Positions 41,652 to 51,294 of a DNA stretch of 64,000 bases are shown here, in pieces (position 1 is the stretch's first letter; the number at the start of each line of letters is the position of its first letter). The position numbers and the translations under genes are program-made. Origin of the DNA: Rhizobium sp. FKY42 (GTDB taxonomy: Bacteria; Pseudomonadota; Alphaproteobacteria; Rhizobiales; Rhizobiaceae); NCBI RefSeq assembly GCF_005222835.1, contig NZ_STGA01000029.1:372001-436000 (forward strand), in the 5' to 3' direction. A model generated the notes under the pieces. That model saw only the letters and a list, made by a program, of their open reading frames with translations. It made no database searches and had not been told where the DNA came from.

Positions 41652-42620
41652 GTGGAGACAATGACGACAGCGGAACGTGAACATGGGCGGCATGCGGAGC
41701 ATCCCGGCCAGATACCCTTCAAGGGCATGAAAGATGTGTTGTACCGCGTCTATGTCTCGCTGACGCAGGATCGCGTGATGCTGGTGGCGGCGGGCGTGAC
41801 CTTCTACCTGCTGCTGGCGCTGTTTCCGGCCATGGGTGCGCTGGTTTCTGTCTACGGTTTCGTGGCCGACCCGACCACGATTGCCGACCGAATTCTGTTT
41901 CTCGCGCAGGTCATGCCTTCCGATGGGCTGAACATTTTCATAGACCAGTTGAAGGCCTTGGCGACAGAGCAGAAAAGCGCGCTGAGTTTCGGCCTTATCT
42001 TCGGTCTTCTTGTCGCGCTGTGGAGCGCGAACAACGGCATCAAGGCGCTGTTCGAGGCCATGAACATTGCCTATGGCGAGGAAGAAAAGCGCGGCTTTTT
42101 CAGGCTTAACCTGATCTCCCTGACGTTCACTTTCGGCGGCATTCTGGCCGCGATCATCATCATCGTTGCGCTGGGCGTGGTTCCGGCGATGATCGCGTTT
42201 CTGCATCTGGACCAGACAGCGGAAACACTGCTGAGCCTTCTGCGCTGGCCGCTTCTGCTCGTGCTGGCCACGATCGGCATCTGCATGCTCTACCGCTATG
42301 GCCCCAGCCGCGAACCAGCCAAAATGCGCTGGCTAACCTGGGGCGCTGCCTTCGCGGCGCTGTTCTGGCTGCTGGGCTCGCTGGGCGTGACCTTCTACCT
42401 TTCACATGTGGCCGATTACAACGCGACCTATGGCACACTGGGCGCGCTGATCGGCTTTCTGTTCTGGACGTGGATTTCAGCAATCATCGTCATCCTCGGT
42501 GCTGAACTGAACGCGGAACTGGAACACCAGACGGCGATGGATTCCACCACCGGCAGCCCGCAGCCACTTGGTCAACGGGGTGCCGTCATGGCGGATACGG
42601 TGGGTGAAACGCTGACTTGA
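41649..42620 (+). CDS. YihY/virulence factor BrkB family membrane protein
   Basis: A 323-residue inner-membrane protein with about six helices (RVMLVAAGVTFYLLLALFPAMGALV near residues 43-65, then 110-130, 150-175, 190-215, 230-250 and 265-285). AAGVTFYLLLALFP is the family signature. The function is unknown: early reports of RNase BN activity do not apply to this family. The start could be ATG 41649 or ATG 41661. The long upstream in-frame extension overlapping the ATPase gene on the other strand is not coding. Confidence 0.85.
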   Translation: MVETMTTAEREHGRHAEHPGQIPFKGMKDVLYRVYVSLTQDRVMLVAAGVTFYLLLALFPAMGALVSVYGFVADPTTIADRILFLAQVMPSDGLNIFIDQLKALATEQKSALSFGLIFGLLVALWSANNGIKALFEAMNIAYGEEEKRGFFRLNLISLTFTFGGILAAIIIIVALGVVPAMIAFLHLDQTAETLLSLLRWPLLLVLATIGICMLYRYGPSREPAKMRWLTWGAAFAALFWLLGSLGVTFYLSHVADYNATYGTLGALIGFLFWTWISAIIVILGAELNAELEHQTAMDSTTGSPQPLGQRGAVMADTVGETLT

Positions 42621-42698
42621 CGGATCCTTCCCTCCTCCCGCAAAACTGCTGTGGCACAACACCGTGCCCACCTTGCCAGCGACCGCGGATTTCTTTAC

Positions 42699-42716
42699 TT
42701 TGACGTGAACGTCAAA
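42699..42716. promoter_or_regulatory. 18-bp palindrome TTTGACGT-GA-ACGTCAAA
   Basis: A perfect palindrome 20 bp upstream of the DUF2267-like start. The ACGT half-sites resemble operators of MerR- or TetR-type regulators of alphaproteobacteria, such as the LiuR type. The regulator is unknown. Confidence 0.5.
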
Positions 42717-42735
42717 AAACCTTGAGGAGAGTTTG

Positions 42736-43125
42736 ATGAACGAGCTGGTCAGCCGCGTGGCGGACAATGTGGGCATTGCGCCGGATGTGGCCGAAAAGGC
42801 CGTGGGCATGATGCTGGGTTTCCTGCAGCGCGAAGCCGATGACGGTGCCGTTGCCCGCATGATCGAGGCCATTCCTGGCGCGCCGGAACTGGTGGCAAAG
42901 TTCAATGGCGAAGGCGCTGGTGGCGGCGGCCTTCTGGGTGGTCTGATGGCAAGCCTCGGCGGCGGTGTCATGGCGCTTGGCCAGCAGCTGATGGGCCTTG
43001 GCCTCGGCATGGGGGAGATCACGTCGCTCGCCCGCGAAACAATCGCCGTTGCCCGCGAACATGCCGGTTCCGAAACCGTGGATCAGGTCGTCGGTTCGGT
43101 TCCGGGCCTCAGCCAGTTCGTCTGA
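42736..43125 (+). CDS. Small DUF2267/DUF937-like protein
   Basis: A 129-residue cytosolic protein starting MNELVSRVADNVGIAPDVAEKAVG with GAGGAG eight bases upstream of ATG 42736 (a TTG just before it is not needed). The helical N-terminus, DDGAVARMIEAIPGAPELV and a Gly-rich hinge (GAGGGGLLGGLMASLGGG) place it near the DUF2267/DUF2780 proteins of unknown function. It has its own strong terminator and an upstream palindrome, so it is probably transcribed alone under a specific regulator. Confidence 0.7.
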   Translation: MNELVSRVADNVGIAPDVAEKAVGMMLGFLQREADDGAVARMIEAIPGAPELVAKFNGEGAGGGGLLGGLMASLGGGVMALGQQLMGLGLGMGEITSLARETIAVAREHAGSETVDQVVGSVPGLSQFV

Positions 43126-43148
43126 TACGAGTTTCCTACCTGGATTCA

Positions 43149-43183
43149 AAACGCCGACTTGCCCGTGCAGGTCGGCGTTTTTG
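43149..43183 (+). terminator. Intrinsic terminator after the DUF2267-like gene
   Basis: A perfect 10-bp stem AAACGCCGAC (43149-43158) with GTCGGCGTTT (43171-43180), loop of 12, runs into TTTTTG. Confidence 0.85.
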
Positions 43184-43321
43184 TTTCGTCCATGATTCAT
43201 CGTCACTTTCTGCAGCCAAGCAACCACCCGTTAACCAGAATTTGAAAAACTAAAATTGTATCTAATTTTCCGCCGCTTTTTGCCCGATATGTAAAGCGGA
43301 TTGGCAATTCGGGGGTTTTCG

Positions 43322-44761
43322 ATGACAGGATGGGTGTGCACCACGTGGCGACGCGCGACACAGGCAGTTTTTGTGGTGCTGGCCTTCACGGTATCGACAC
43401 CGGCATGGGCGGGTTATGCGCACTTCATCATGGATGCCAATAGCGGCAAGGTTCTGGATGCGCAGGACGCCGACACGCTGAACCATCCGGCATCGCTGAC
43501 CAAGATGATGACGCTCTATATGGTGTTCGAGGCGCTGCATGACGGACGCCTTCGCTGGGACCAGCGCATTGTGATGTCGGCCAATGGCGCACGCACCACG
43601 CCTACCAAGCTGGGCCTCAGACAGGGCGAAACGTATACGGTGCGCGAGGCGGTTCTGGGCATGATCGTAAAATCCGCCAATGACGTGGCGGAAGGGATTG
43701 GCGATCATCTCTATGGTTCGGAAGACAAATTCGCAGCAGCCATGACGCGCAAGGCGCGCCAGCTCGGCATGAGCCGGACCGTGTTTCGCAATGGCTCCGG
43801 CCTGCCAGACAGCCAACAGGTGACGACGGCGCGCGACATGGCGCGGCTCGGGCTGGCGCTCATTCGCGATTTCCCGCAGGAATACCGCCTGTTTTCCACC
43901 CAGTCCTTTGCGTTTCGGGGCAGAACCATTCGCGGCCACAACAACCTGATGTATCGCTACAAGGGCATGGACGGTATCAAGACCGGCTATACCAATGCCA
44001 GCGGCTTCAACCTCGTCAGCGCCGTGAACGACAATGGCCGCCGCGTGATCGGCGTGGTGCTGGGCGGTCGTACTGCCCGCGCTCGCGATGCGCAGATGGC
44101 CTCGCTTCTGGACAAGGCCATGCCAAAGGCCGGCACACGCGCCGGTGCGGGCCTTGTGGCGGAAGCGCCTAGCGGCCCGACGCCTCTGTTTCCAACGCGC
44201 CTGCCGCGCAACAATGTACCGATGCCGGTGGTGGCGCAAGAAGTGGCAACGACGCAGCCTCCGCGACCCGCCTCCCCTGCCGTGACACCGGCCATGCCCG
44301 CACCGCCTGCGGCTGCAGTTGCACCGGCTCGCCCGGTTGTGGCCGAACGCTATCAGCCGGTGCCATCTGCACCTGTTCGCAGCCAGCCGGAACAGGCTCC
44401 GACACAGGTTGCGTCCGTTGCGCCCTCCTCTGCAAGCCTTGGCTATGCAGCACCGTCGAAATCGGATCTCTCGCCACCGGCGGACTTACCCTTCAAGACT
44501 GCCGCCGCTCCCGGCTGGCGCGTCCAGTTGGGGGCAACAGGCAGCGAAGGCGAGGCCATCAGCCTGCTTGGCCGCGCGATGGACAAGCTCGACGGCAAGT
44601 TCCAGAACCTGACGCCCTATACGGAAACGGTTCACAGCGGCTCTTCCACACTGCACCGCGCCCGCTTCTCCGGTTTCTCAAATCAGGCGGCGGCTCAATC
44701 GGCCTGCAAGCTTCTGTCATCCGCCAAGTTCGCCTGCCAGGTGGTGCCAGCGGGCGGTTGA
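43322..44761 (+). CDS. D-alanyl-D-alanine carboxypeptidase with C-terminal SPOR domain
   Basis: A 479-residue periplasmic penicillin-binding protein with a signal peptide (WRRATQAVFVVLAFTVSTPAWA). The peptidase S11 motifs are SLTK (about residues 58-61), SAN (about 118-120) and KTG (about 219-221). A Pro/Ala-rich linker (about 285-395) precedes a SPOR domain at the end (GWRVQLGATGSEGEAISLL... FSNQAAAQSACKLL), which binds denuded septal glycan. It trims pentapeptides, probably near the division site. GGGGG lies eight bases before ATG 43322. Confidence 0.9.
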   Translation: MTGWVCTTWRRATQAVFVVLAFTVSTPAWAGYAHFIMDANSGKVLDAQDADTLNHPASLTKMMTLYMVFEALHDGRLRWDQRIVMSANGARTTPTKLGLRQGETYTVREAVLGMIVKSANDVAEGIGDHLYGSEDKFAAAMTRKARQLGMSRTVFRNGSGLPDSQQVTTARDMARLGLALIRDFPQEYRLFSTQSFAFRGRTIRGHNNLMYRYKGMDGIKTGYTNASGFNLVSAVNDNGRRVIGVVLGGRTARARDAQMASLLDKAMPKAGTRAGAGLVAEAPSGPTPLFPTRLPRNNVPMPVVAQEVATTQPPRPASPAVTPAMPAPPAAAVAPARPVVAERYQPVPSAPVRSQPEQAPTQVASVAPSSASLGYAAPSKSDLSPPADLPFKTAAAPGWRVQLGATGSEGEAISLLGRAMDKLDGKFQNLTPYTETVHSGSSTLHRARFSGFSNQAAAQSACKLLSSAKFACQVVPAGG

Positions 44762-44789
44762 GAACTGTGCTTTGTGTAAAGCAAGACAT

Positions 44790-44818
44790 GAAGAAGGCGC
44801 CGGATCGGCGCCTTCTTC
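44790..44818. terminator. Two-way hairpin between convergent genes
   Basis: A perfect 12-bp stem (44790-44801 with 44807-44818, loop GGATC) sits between the carboxypeptidase and dehydratase ends. T-rich tracts after it are only moderate on both strands. Confidence 0.65.
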
Positions 44819-44828
44819 ATGGTTTCGT

Positions 44829-45758
44829 TCAACTTTGATGCGGCAAATTCTCGACCAAGCCTTTTAGCTTGTCGATAGAGGTTGTTGCACCGCCGCAGAC
44901 GATGACAAGCAAACGCTCGTAGCCCGCCACGTGCATCGGGGCTGAATAGGCGACTGCCAGTGCTGCGCCGCAAGCCGGTTCCACAACCACCCGATGATCA
45001 TCCGCAAAGCGAAGGCAGGCCTCAACGGCTGCCCGATCATCTAGCACCACGCTTTGAACTGGCCTGTTCTGGCTGATCTGAAACGCGTGTTCGGAGACTC
45101 TGCGCGCGCCAAGAGAGGTTGCGATGCTGGTAATAGCAGGCAGCTCGACCAGCGCCCCCGCGTCAAGCGCCGCCGAAAGGGAGGCGGCGCCGTGCGTTTC
45201 AACCGCGACGATGGGAATATCGCCCAAGCCGTTGCGTGCCAGCCCTTCGGCAACACCGCACAGAAGGCCACCCCCGCCAACTGACAGGATGACCGCATCG
45301 AAAGCTGCTCCGGCCTGGACCACTTCATCGATCACGGTCGCATGCCCCTGCCACAGGAGCGGATCGTCAAAGGGGTGAATGAAGGCAGCGTCTTCTCCCA
45401 TCGCCTGAAGCGCAAGTTCGTTGGCTTCCTGCCAGGAGGCCCCATGAACCACGAGCTCTGCACCTTCCAGACGAATGAGCGCCTTTGCCTGCTCTGTCGT
45501 CGTCTCCGGAACGTAGACAGTAACCGGCACTGACAGCATTCGACCGGCATAGGCAACGGCCAGACCGGCATTGCCGCCGGAGGATGAAATGAACCGCCGT
45601 TTGCCCTGCGCAACATGATGTTCGCAGGCCGCACCGACACCCCGGATCTTGAAGGAACCGGCTGGCTGCAGAGCATCCATCTTCAAAAGGACCGGACGTT
45701 CAGCGGCCAGCGACAGGGTGCGCGATTCAAGCAGAGGCGTACTGATGTGTAAGGGCAT
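44829..45758 (-). CDS. Threonine/serine dehydratase-like PLP enzyme
   Basis: A 309-residue fold-type II PLP enzyme. The PLP lysine is in GSFKIRG (residue about 38), phosphate binding is by SSGGNAGLAVAYAG and VGGGGLLCG. It should deaminate serine or threonine, giving pyruvate or 2-oxobutyrate. There is no C-terminal ACT domain, so it is of the catabolic/short type. The start ATG 45758 (MPLHISTPLLES) has AAGGT upstream; the longer reading has no family match. It could also be a 1,4-elimination enzyme for other hydroxy-amino acids. Confidence 0.8.
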   Translation of the reverse strand: MPLHISTPLLESRTLSLAAERPVLLKMDALQPAGSFKIRGVGAACEHHVAQGKRRFISSSGGNAGLAVAYAGRMLSVPVTVYVPETTTEQAKALIRLEGAELVVHGASWQEANELALQAMGEDAAFIHPFDDPLLWQGHATVIDEVVQAGAAFDAVILSVGGGGLLCGVAEGLARNGLGDIPIVAVETHGAASLSAALDAGALVELPAITSIATSLGARRVSEHAFQISQNRPVQSVVLDDRAAVEACLRFADDHRVVVEPACGAALAVAYSAPMHVAGYERLLVIVCGGATTSIDKLKGLVENLPHQS

Positions 45759-45844
45759 GGAGACCTTGCGGAAACGAGAGGATGGCCAACAAGCTGGTCG
45801 AGTTCGATAGAGATTATGGATACAGGCTTGTCGACAGGTCATTC

Positions 45845-45875
45845 AACAAAAAACCCCGGCGTCTGCCGAGGGTTT
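45845..45875 (-). terminator. Terminator of the first L,D-transpeptidase
   Basis: AAACCCTCGGC-type stem (45865-45875 with 45851-45860), followed by TTTTTT on the minus strand, 27 bp after the stop codon. Confidence 0.75.
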
Positions 45876-45901
45876 CAGTATGATTGCAATCGAGTTCCAG
45901 C

Positions 45902-46615
45902 TTACTGCCAGACGATGATGCGGGCCTTGTTGGGCACCCGCTCGTAGAGGTCGATGATGTCCTGGTTCATCAGGCGCACGCAGCCAGAGGAAACCGCCTT
46001 GCCGATGGAGTTCCACTCCGGATTTCCATGCAGGCGGTAAAGTGTGTCCTTGCCGTTCTGGAAAATGTAGAGCGCACGCGCGCCGAGCGGGTTCATAAGG
46101 CCTGGCTCCATGCCGCTGGTGCCGGGACCATATTTTGCAAGCTGCGGCTGACGTGCCACCATTTCCGAAGGCGGCGTCCATTTCGGCCATTTCTGACGCC
46201 ACTGGATGACACCCTCGCCCTGCCAGGCAAAGCCTTCGCGGCCAATGCCCACCCCATAGCGCATGGCCGTCTGGCCGCCGGCTTCAACCAGATAGAGAAA
46301 GCGCTGCTGCGTATCCACCACCACGGTGCCTGCCGGTTCGCCGGTCTCGTTCGGCACGCGCTGGCGGTAGAAGCGCGACGGAATCTTCCAATAGGGAACC
46401 GCCGGAATGACGAAGCCGCCATCGACGATTTCGCCGTAGGTCGCATCGAGTTCCGGAGAACGGCCAGGCGGAAGAGAAGGCGCAAAGGCCGGCGACGCGG
46501 CGGCAATGGGGGTAAAACGCTGTGGACCTGAGGATGCGCAACCCGCAAGCGTAGATGCAGTGCCGACGGCGAGCAAGCTCAGGAGGCGGCGGCGGCTGAA
46601 AAGATCAGTGGTCAT
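45902..46615 (-). CDS. L,D-transpeptidase (YkuD), lipoprotein
   Basis: A 237-residue exported enzyme. The N-terminus MTTDLFSRRRLLSLLAVGTASTLAGCASS has both a twin-arginine start and a lipobox (LAGC), so it is probably a lipoprotein sent out by Tat. The YkuD active site is HGNPEWNSIGKAVSSGCVRLMNQD (His about 200, Cys about 216, Arg 218). It forms 3-3 cross-links or anchors proteins in peptidoglycan; polar growth in Rhizobiaceae relies on many such enzymes. A paralogue is encoded upstream on the same strand. Confidence 0.92.
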   Translation of the reverse strand: MTTDLFSRRRLLSLLAVGTASTLAGCASSGPQRFTPIAAASPAFAPSLPPGRSPELDATYGEIVDGGFVIPAVPYWKIPSRFYRQRVPNETGEPAGTVVVDTQQRFLYLVEAGGQTAMRYGVGIGREGFAWQGEGVIQWRQKWPKWTPPSEMVARQPQLAKYGPGTSGMEPGLMNPLGARALYIFQNGKDTLYRLHGNPEWNSIGKAVSSGCVRLMNQDIIDLYERVPNKARIIVWQ

Positions 46616-46807
46616 GAGATTGGATATACTTCTTCACTAGAACGGCGGTTGGAACACCGGGCGGTACTCCAAAAAACGCCAACCAACGGATGATCGCGAC
46701 AATGGTTCCCTTATTGTGGCCAGAAGAAGTATAGAGCGCCTTAATTTAGGAGATAGTGTCGTATCCAGCACCTTAACGTGAAGGGGGTGTGATCCCAGGA
46801 CCACAAA

Positions 46808-47626
46808 TCAGAGGACGACGATCGGGCTGGAGGCTGGAACACGATCATAAAGGTCTATCACGTCCTGATTGAACATGCGCACGCAGCCGGACGAAGTTGC
46901 CTTGCCGATGGATTGCCAGTCAGGCGTTCCGTGCACCCGATAAAGCGTATCCTTGCCATCCTTGAAGATATAGAGCGCGCGCGCGCCAAGGGGATTGTTT
47001 AGACCCGGCAGAGCCCCGCCTTCAGCGGCGGCAAACTGGCGCAGTTCCGGCTGGCGGGCCACCATGTCCTGCGGCGGGGTCCAGCGTGGCCATTTTGCCT
47101 TCCACTGGATCATGCCCCTGCCCGTCCAGGCAAAGCCATCGCGGCCAAGACCGACACCGTAGCGGATAGCCTTGCCGCCGGGCTGAACCAGATAGAGGAA
47201 GCGCTGCTTCGTATCCACCACGATGGTGCCGGGCGCCTCCATCGTCTGATAATCGACTTCCTGCCGCAGGTAGCGGGCATCTACACGGCTGTAGGGAATA
47301 GCGGGAAGCGTGTGTCCATCATCGCGGATGCCGGCGTAATAGGTGCGATGCACAGGGTTGGAAACCGGCATGCCGTAGGTCTGGTGGAACTGGGTCTGGT
47401 AGAGCTGCCGCTTCTGCGGAATGGCCTGCTGCTTCTGGGTCGGCTGCGGCTGTGGCTGTGGCGGCGATGATGGATTGTAGAAGACGGGTGCGGTTTCCTG
47501 CACGAAGACATCCGGGTTCATGCGGCTGGTATCCGTGACGAGGATGCAGCCAGACAGCACCGTGGATGTTGCCAGAAGCACGGCAAGGGTGATCAGTGTT
47601 CGAGACTGGCGAGGAAAATGCGGCAT
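46808..47626 (-). CDS. L,D-transpeptidase (YkuD), lipoprotein, second copy
   Basis: A 272-residue enzyme with a lipobox (LLATSTVLSGCILV, Cys about 26). A Gln/Pro-rich linker (SSPPQPQPQPTQKQQAIPQK) follows, then the catalytic domain with active site HGTPDWQSIGKATSSGCVRMFNQD. It is about 60% alike by eye with the product at 45902-46615 over the catalytic part, including RFLYLV and WTPPSEMVARQP-like stretches. A 192-bp gap separates them. They are a tandem duplication with different linker lengths. Confidence 0.92.
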   Translation of the reverse strand: MPHFPRQSRTLITLAVLLATSTVLSGCILVTDTSRMNPDVFVQETAPVFYNPSSPPQPQPQPTQKQQAIPQKRQLYQTQFHQTYGMPVSNPVHRTYYAGIRDDGHTLPAIPYSRVDARYLRQEVDYQTMEAPGTIVVDTKQRFLYLVQPGGKAIRYGVGLGRDGFAWTGRGMIQWKAKWPRWTPPQDMVARQPELRQFAAAEGGALPGLNNPLGARALYIFKDGKDTLYRVHGTPDWQSIGKATSSGCVRMFNQDVIDLYDRVPASSPIVVL

Positions 47627-47758
47627 GAGATCGCTTCCGGCAGATGACGTCGGTTACGATTTTGCCATTCTCAACTTTCGCGAGGCTGGCGTATCAGCGA
47701 TTTCTTGAGCGCATGGCTTTGCCGCAAAACCGCGTCACACTTTTGCGTGGCCCATGCT

Positions 47759-48712
47759 TCAGGCCCCATATTCCTTGAAGAAGCGGATGCTTTCGACCAC
47801 GGCACCGGGAACGACGCCGTTGTGATTGCCTGGCAGCAGCCGATGATCGACACGCTGGCCCGCCGCACGTCCACGCTCGATGGTCAGCTGTTGATTGCGG
47901 TCGAAGGGCCGTTCCTCCGTGCCGCGCAAGAGTAGCGTCGGACACTTCAGGCTATGCCCGAAGCAGACAGAGGAACGCATGACGAATTCCTGCGGGTTAT
48001 GCATGTCGAAGCGGATCTCTTCATCGAAGCGACCGAAATAGCGCCATGCATCGACACCCGCAGACATGGGCACAGAAGCCTTAAACATGGGAACGGCCAT
48101 GCTGGCCAACAGCGCTAGCGTGCCGCCATTGCTGTGACCGGCAAGATAGAGCCTATCCTTATCCACCCCCGGCAGACTTGCGAGGTGGCGCGCAGCGGCC
48201 AGAGCATCCGATGTCTCGTCGTAGAAGCCGGAATAATTCCCCGCCTGCCCGTTCTCTCCCCGGAAGGAGGGCAGCATCACGACAAAGCCTGCATCGGCAT
48301 AGGGTTTCATCAGTTCCCAATGGCCGTCGCCTGTTGCATTGCCCCCGTGCAGGAACAGAACGCCGGGCTTCAACACCTTATCAGGCTTATATTCATTGAC
48401 CCAGGCAATCAGTTGCAGCGTTTCGTCGGGGCCGCCAGCATACGTGATGCGCTGCGCACCCGGCGGTTTGCCGAGCGCAGAAGAGACTTCCGGCGAGGGT
48501 CCTTTCACCACGAGATGCGTGCGAAAATACTTTCGCGCCTCGGCATAATCCATCCGCTCCAGCGGCGGAACTTCAGGGATGGGAAATTCGGGCTTGTGTT
48601 CCGGACCGGTGGCTTGCCCTGCGGGTGCTGTGACCGCCTGCGCCCGCGCCAGATAGGGTGCGGAGAGGGTCAAGCCTAAACCTGAAAGCAGGACACGACG
48701 ATGAAGGAGCAT
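47759..48712 (-). CDS. Alpha/beta hydrolase, prolyl-oligopeptidase/dienelactone type
   Basis: A 317-residue exported hydrolase. The signal peptide MLLHRRVLLSGLGLTLSAPYLARAQA has a twin-arginine-like pair. The nucleophile is Ser in GHSNGGT (about residue 194), the oxyanion region is LFLHGGNA, an acidic residue lies in LLRGTEERPF (about 265) and His in PGNHNGVV (about 296). Hence esterase or peptidase activity in the periplasm. The natural substrate is unknown. It has no evident operon partner. Confidence 0.8.
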   Translation of the reverse strand: MLLHRRVLLSGLGLTLSAPYLARAQAVTAPAGQATGPEHKPEFPIPEVPPLERMDYAEARKYFRTHLVVKGPSPEVSSALGKPPGAQRITYAGGPDETLQLIAWVNEYKPDKVLKPGVLFLHGGNATGDGHWELMKPYADAGFVVMLPSFRGENGQAGNYSGFYDETSDALAAARHLASLPGVDKDRLYLAGHSNGGTLALLASMAVPMFKASVPMSAGVDAWRYFGRFDEEIRFDMHNPQEFVMRSSVCFGHSLKCPTLLLRGTEERPFDRNQQLTIERGRAAGQRVDHRLLPGNHNGVVPGAVVESIRFFKEYGA

Positions 48713-49013
48713 GAAGCGAGATCCCGGCGGTTGTACCTGCTACAATAGGTATCATCGCATCAGGCAAGAACAAGGCAAAGCGCCATCAAACTTTCTCGAT
48801 CAGCAGCCCATCTCAAAGGCCGCCGCATCGTTGGCTGCCGAGCATAGGAATCACAAAGAAAATAAATAATATCAATGCCATAGCCTTGCGGCTGAAATAT
48901 TCATATTACATAAATTCGTGATATTTGATGATGCATCATCCCATTCATGAGAGTTAAATAATAAATTACCAATTTACTCTATTTCTTGCATGGATTTGAG
49001 GTGGGGCTTTACC
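48713..49013. other. AT-rich intergenic region before the chemoreceptor
   Basis: About 300 bp, very AT-rich from 48840 to 48990. No gene seen. It probably contains the chemoreceptor promoter. Confidence 0.5.
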
Positions 49014-51239
49014 ATGCTAAAAAATATGTCAATTCGATCGAAAATATACGGCGGCTTCAGTATCGTTCTCGCGATACTTTCTGTAATCGCCGCGCTCTCG
49101 GTATTCTCCAACATTTCCAGCAAGAGGGATTTCGGCGACTATCGATCCGTTGCGCGCATGACAAATGAGGCGGGCCGGATACAATCGAACATGCTCGAAG
49201 CCCGCCTTGCATTCTACCGCTATCAGGTTGTCCAGACAGACGCAGGCAAGCAAGACCTGAATGATCGCCTGACCGCTACACGCGAGATTGCCAAGGCCAT
49301 GGCCGATCTGGCGCGCACTGATCAGGAAAAGGCCGCGGCCACCAACTTCGCTCAGCAGGCCCAGACTTATGGGGATGCTTTCGCAAAGGTGGCAAGTCTG
49401 CAAGAGAGCGTCAACAAGTTGACCGCGGAACAGCTGAACAGGCTCGGGCCCAAGCTTTCCGCAGATCTGACCGAACTGGCGGAAGCCTTAGAAAATGCTG
49501 GAAACACGCAAGCGGCGTTTCAGACCTCTGCCTTGCAAAACGATGTCTATGGCATGCGTCTGGCTATGAACAAATTCCTGCTTGCCAATGCCGAAGAAGA
49601 TTTTACGCGCGCCACGGAAGCCGCCGCCAATGCCAAGGCGCAGACCGACGTGGTGTTGAAACTGATCGTCGATGCTGGTCGCCGTGAACGCATGATGGGC
49701 AGTGTTGGTGATCTGGCCGCCTATAGCGAAGCCATGAAGACTGCCTACAAGACGATCGTCGAGAAGAACGCCATCATTGAAAACACCATGAACAGGATTG
49801 GCCCGGCAGTTTCCAGCGCTGTCGAAGAGCTGAAAATTGCGATGAAGAAAGAGCAGGACACGCTTGGCCCGGAAATTCAGAACTCCATGGAAGCGGGTAT
49901 TTTGAATTCGAGCATTCTGGGCGTCCTGGCTGTGCTGATTGCCGTGTGTGTGGCCTATCTCATAGCGCGCAGCCTGACGGTGCCGATCTCGGCTCTGACC
50001 CGTGCCATGGGCGATCTGGCAGCGAACCGCCTGGAGACGGACATTCCGGGCATGGAGATGAAGAACGAAATCGGCTCCATGGCCAAGGCGGTGGATGTGT
50101 TCAAGCAGAATGCCATCCGGGTGCGCGAGTTGACAGCGCAGGAAGCGGCACTGCAGGAAAAGAATGCCGACCTGCAATCCAATATTGCGGTCGTCGTCGA
50201 CGCAGCCGTCGCCGGAAACTTCAGCCGACGGATTACCAAGCGATACGACAATCCTGCGCTGGATAGCTTTGCGACAAACGTAAACACTCTGGTGGAGTCG
50301 GTTGATAGTGGCATTACCGAAACAAGCCGGGTGGTTGCAGCCCTGGCCCAGGGCGATTTGACGGCCGCCATGAGCGGCCGCTTCCAGGGAGCCTTCGCCG
50401 ATCTTCAGACCAACGTGAACCAGACCATGAAGACCCTGCGGGAACTGATGCAGGAGGTTCGTCAATCCGCCGATGCCATCAATGGTGGCGCGGGCGAAAT
50501 GCGAAACGCTTCGAACGACCTGTCCCGCCGCACGGAAACGCAGGCCGCCTCGCTGGAAGAAACCTCTTCCGCGCTGGAGGAAATTACAGTGGCCGTTCGC
50601 ACCTCTACCGAGCGGGCGCAGGAATCCAGCAAGATGGTGACCGAAGCCCGCCAGTTCGCCGAACGCTCTGCTGGCGTGGTGGAAGAAGCGACCTCCGCCA
50701 TGAGCCGCATTGAACAGGCATCCAACGAGATCACACAGATCATCAACGTAATCGACGAGATTGCTTTCCAGACCAATCTTCTGGCGCTAAATGCAGGCGT
50801 TGAAGCTGCCCGCGCAGGAGAAGCAGGCAAGGGCTTTGCAGTCGTCGCACAGGAAGTACGCGAACTGGCGCAGCGCTCCGCAACCGCTGCCAAGGATATC
50901 AAGGCGCTGATCACGAAGTCCTCGCATGAGGTGGAAACCGGCGTTCAACTGGTAACCACCACAGGCGACGCGCTTCGCGAAATCCAGCAGAAGGTCATCG
51001 GCATTGCCGGTCAGATGGCGTCCATCGTCACCGCCGCACAGGAGCAATCCACAGGCCTGATGGAGGTCAGCACCGCCGTGAACCAGATGGATCAGGTAAC
51101 CCAGCAAAATGCTGCCATGGTGGAAGAGGCTGCCGCCAGCACCTCACGCCTAGCAGAAGAAACGGCACACCTGAAATCGCTGATTTCCCGCTTCCGCATT
51201 CATGCTGAAGGCATGGCCGTCCACAGCCGCGCTGCATAA
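49014..51239 (+). CDS. Methyl-accepting chemotaxis protein
   Basis: A 741-residue chemoreceptor starting [24 protein letters not shown] first helix (about 13-33), a periplasmic helical domain of about 265 residues of the HBM-like type (long helices, no PAS), a second helix (about 300-322), a HAMP domain ([20 protein letters not shown]) and a second HAMP-like repeat (about 390-470), then the signalling domain with the hairpin tip [45 protein letters not shown] sequence near 575-610. No CheR-binding pentapeptide is present. GGTGGGG precedes ATG 49014, preferred to ATG 48990, which has no ribosome site. Confidence 0.9.
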   Translation: MLKNMSIRSKIYGGFSIVLAILSVIAALSVFSNISSKRDFGDYRSVARMTNEAGRIQSNMLEARLAFYRYQVVQTDAGKQDLNDRLTATREIAKAMADLARTDQEKAAATNFAQQAQTYGDAFAKVASLQESVNKLTAEQLNRLGPKLSADLTELAEALENAGNTQAAFQTSALQNDVYGMRLAMNKFLLANAEEDFTRATEAAANAKAQTDVVLKLIVDAGRRERMMGSVGDLAAYSEAMKTAYKTIVEKNAIIENTMNRIGPAVSSAVEELKIAMKKEQDTLGPEIQNSMEAGILNSSILGVLAVLIAVCVAYLIARSLTVPISALTRAMGDLAANRLETDIPGMEMKNEIGSMAKAVDVFKQNAIRVRELTAQEAALQEKNADLQSNIAVVVDAAVAGNFSRRITKRYDNPALDSFATNVNTLVESVDSGITETSRVVAALAQGDLTAAMSGRFQGAFADLQTNVNQTMKTLRELMQEVRQSADAINGGAGEMRNASNDLSRRTETQAASLEETSSALEEITVAVRTSTERAQESSKMVTEARQFAERSAGVVEEATSAMSRIEQASNEITQIINVIDEIAFQTNLLALNAGVEAARAGEAGKGFAVVAQEVRELAQRSATAAKDIKALITKSSHEVETGVQLVTTTGDALREIQQKVIGIAGQMASIVTAAQEQSTGLMEVSTAVNQMDQVTQQNAAMVEEAAASTSRLAEETAHLKSLISRFRIHAEGMAVHSRAA

Positions 51240-51261
51240 ACGCCCGATCCCCATGATCACG

Positions 51262-51294
51262 CAAGCCGCCGCTTCCCCGGCGGCTTGTTTCGTT
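51262..51294 (+). terminator. Terminator after the chemoreceptor
   Basis: CAAGCCGCC (51262-51270) pairs with GGCGGCTTG (51279-51287), followed by TTTCGTTT. It ends just before the convergent ligase gene. Confidence 0.8.
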
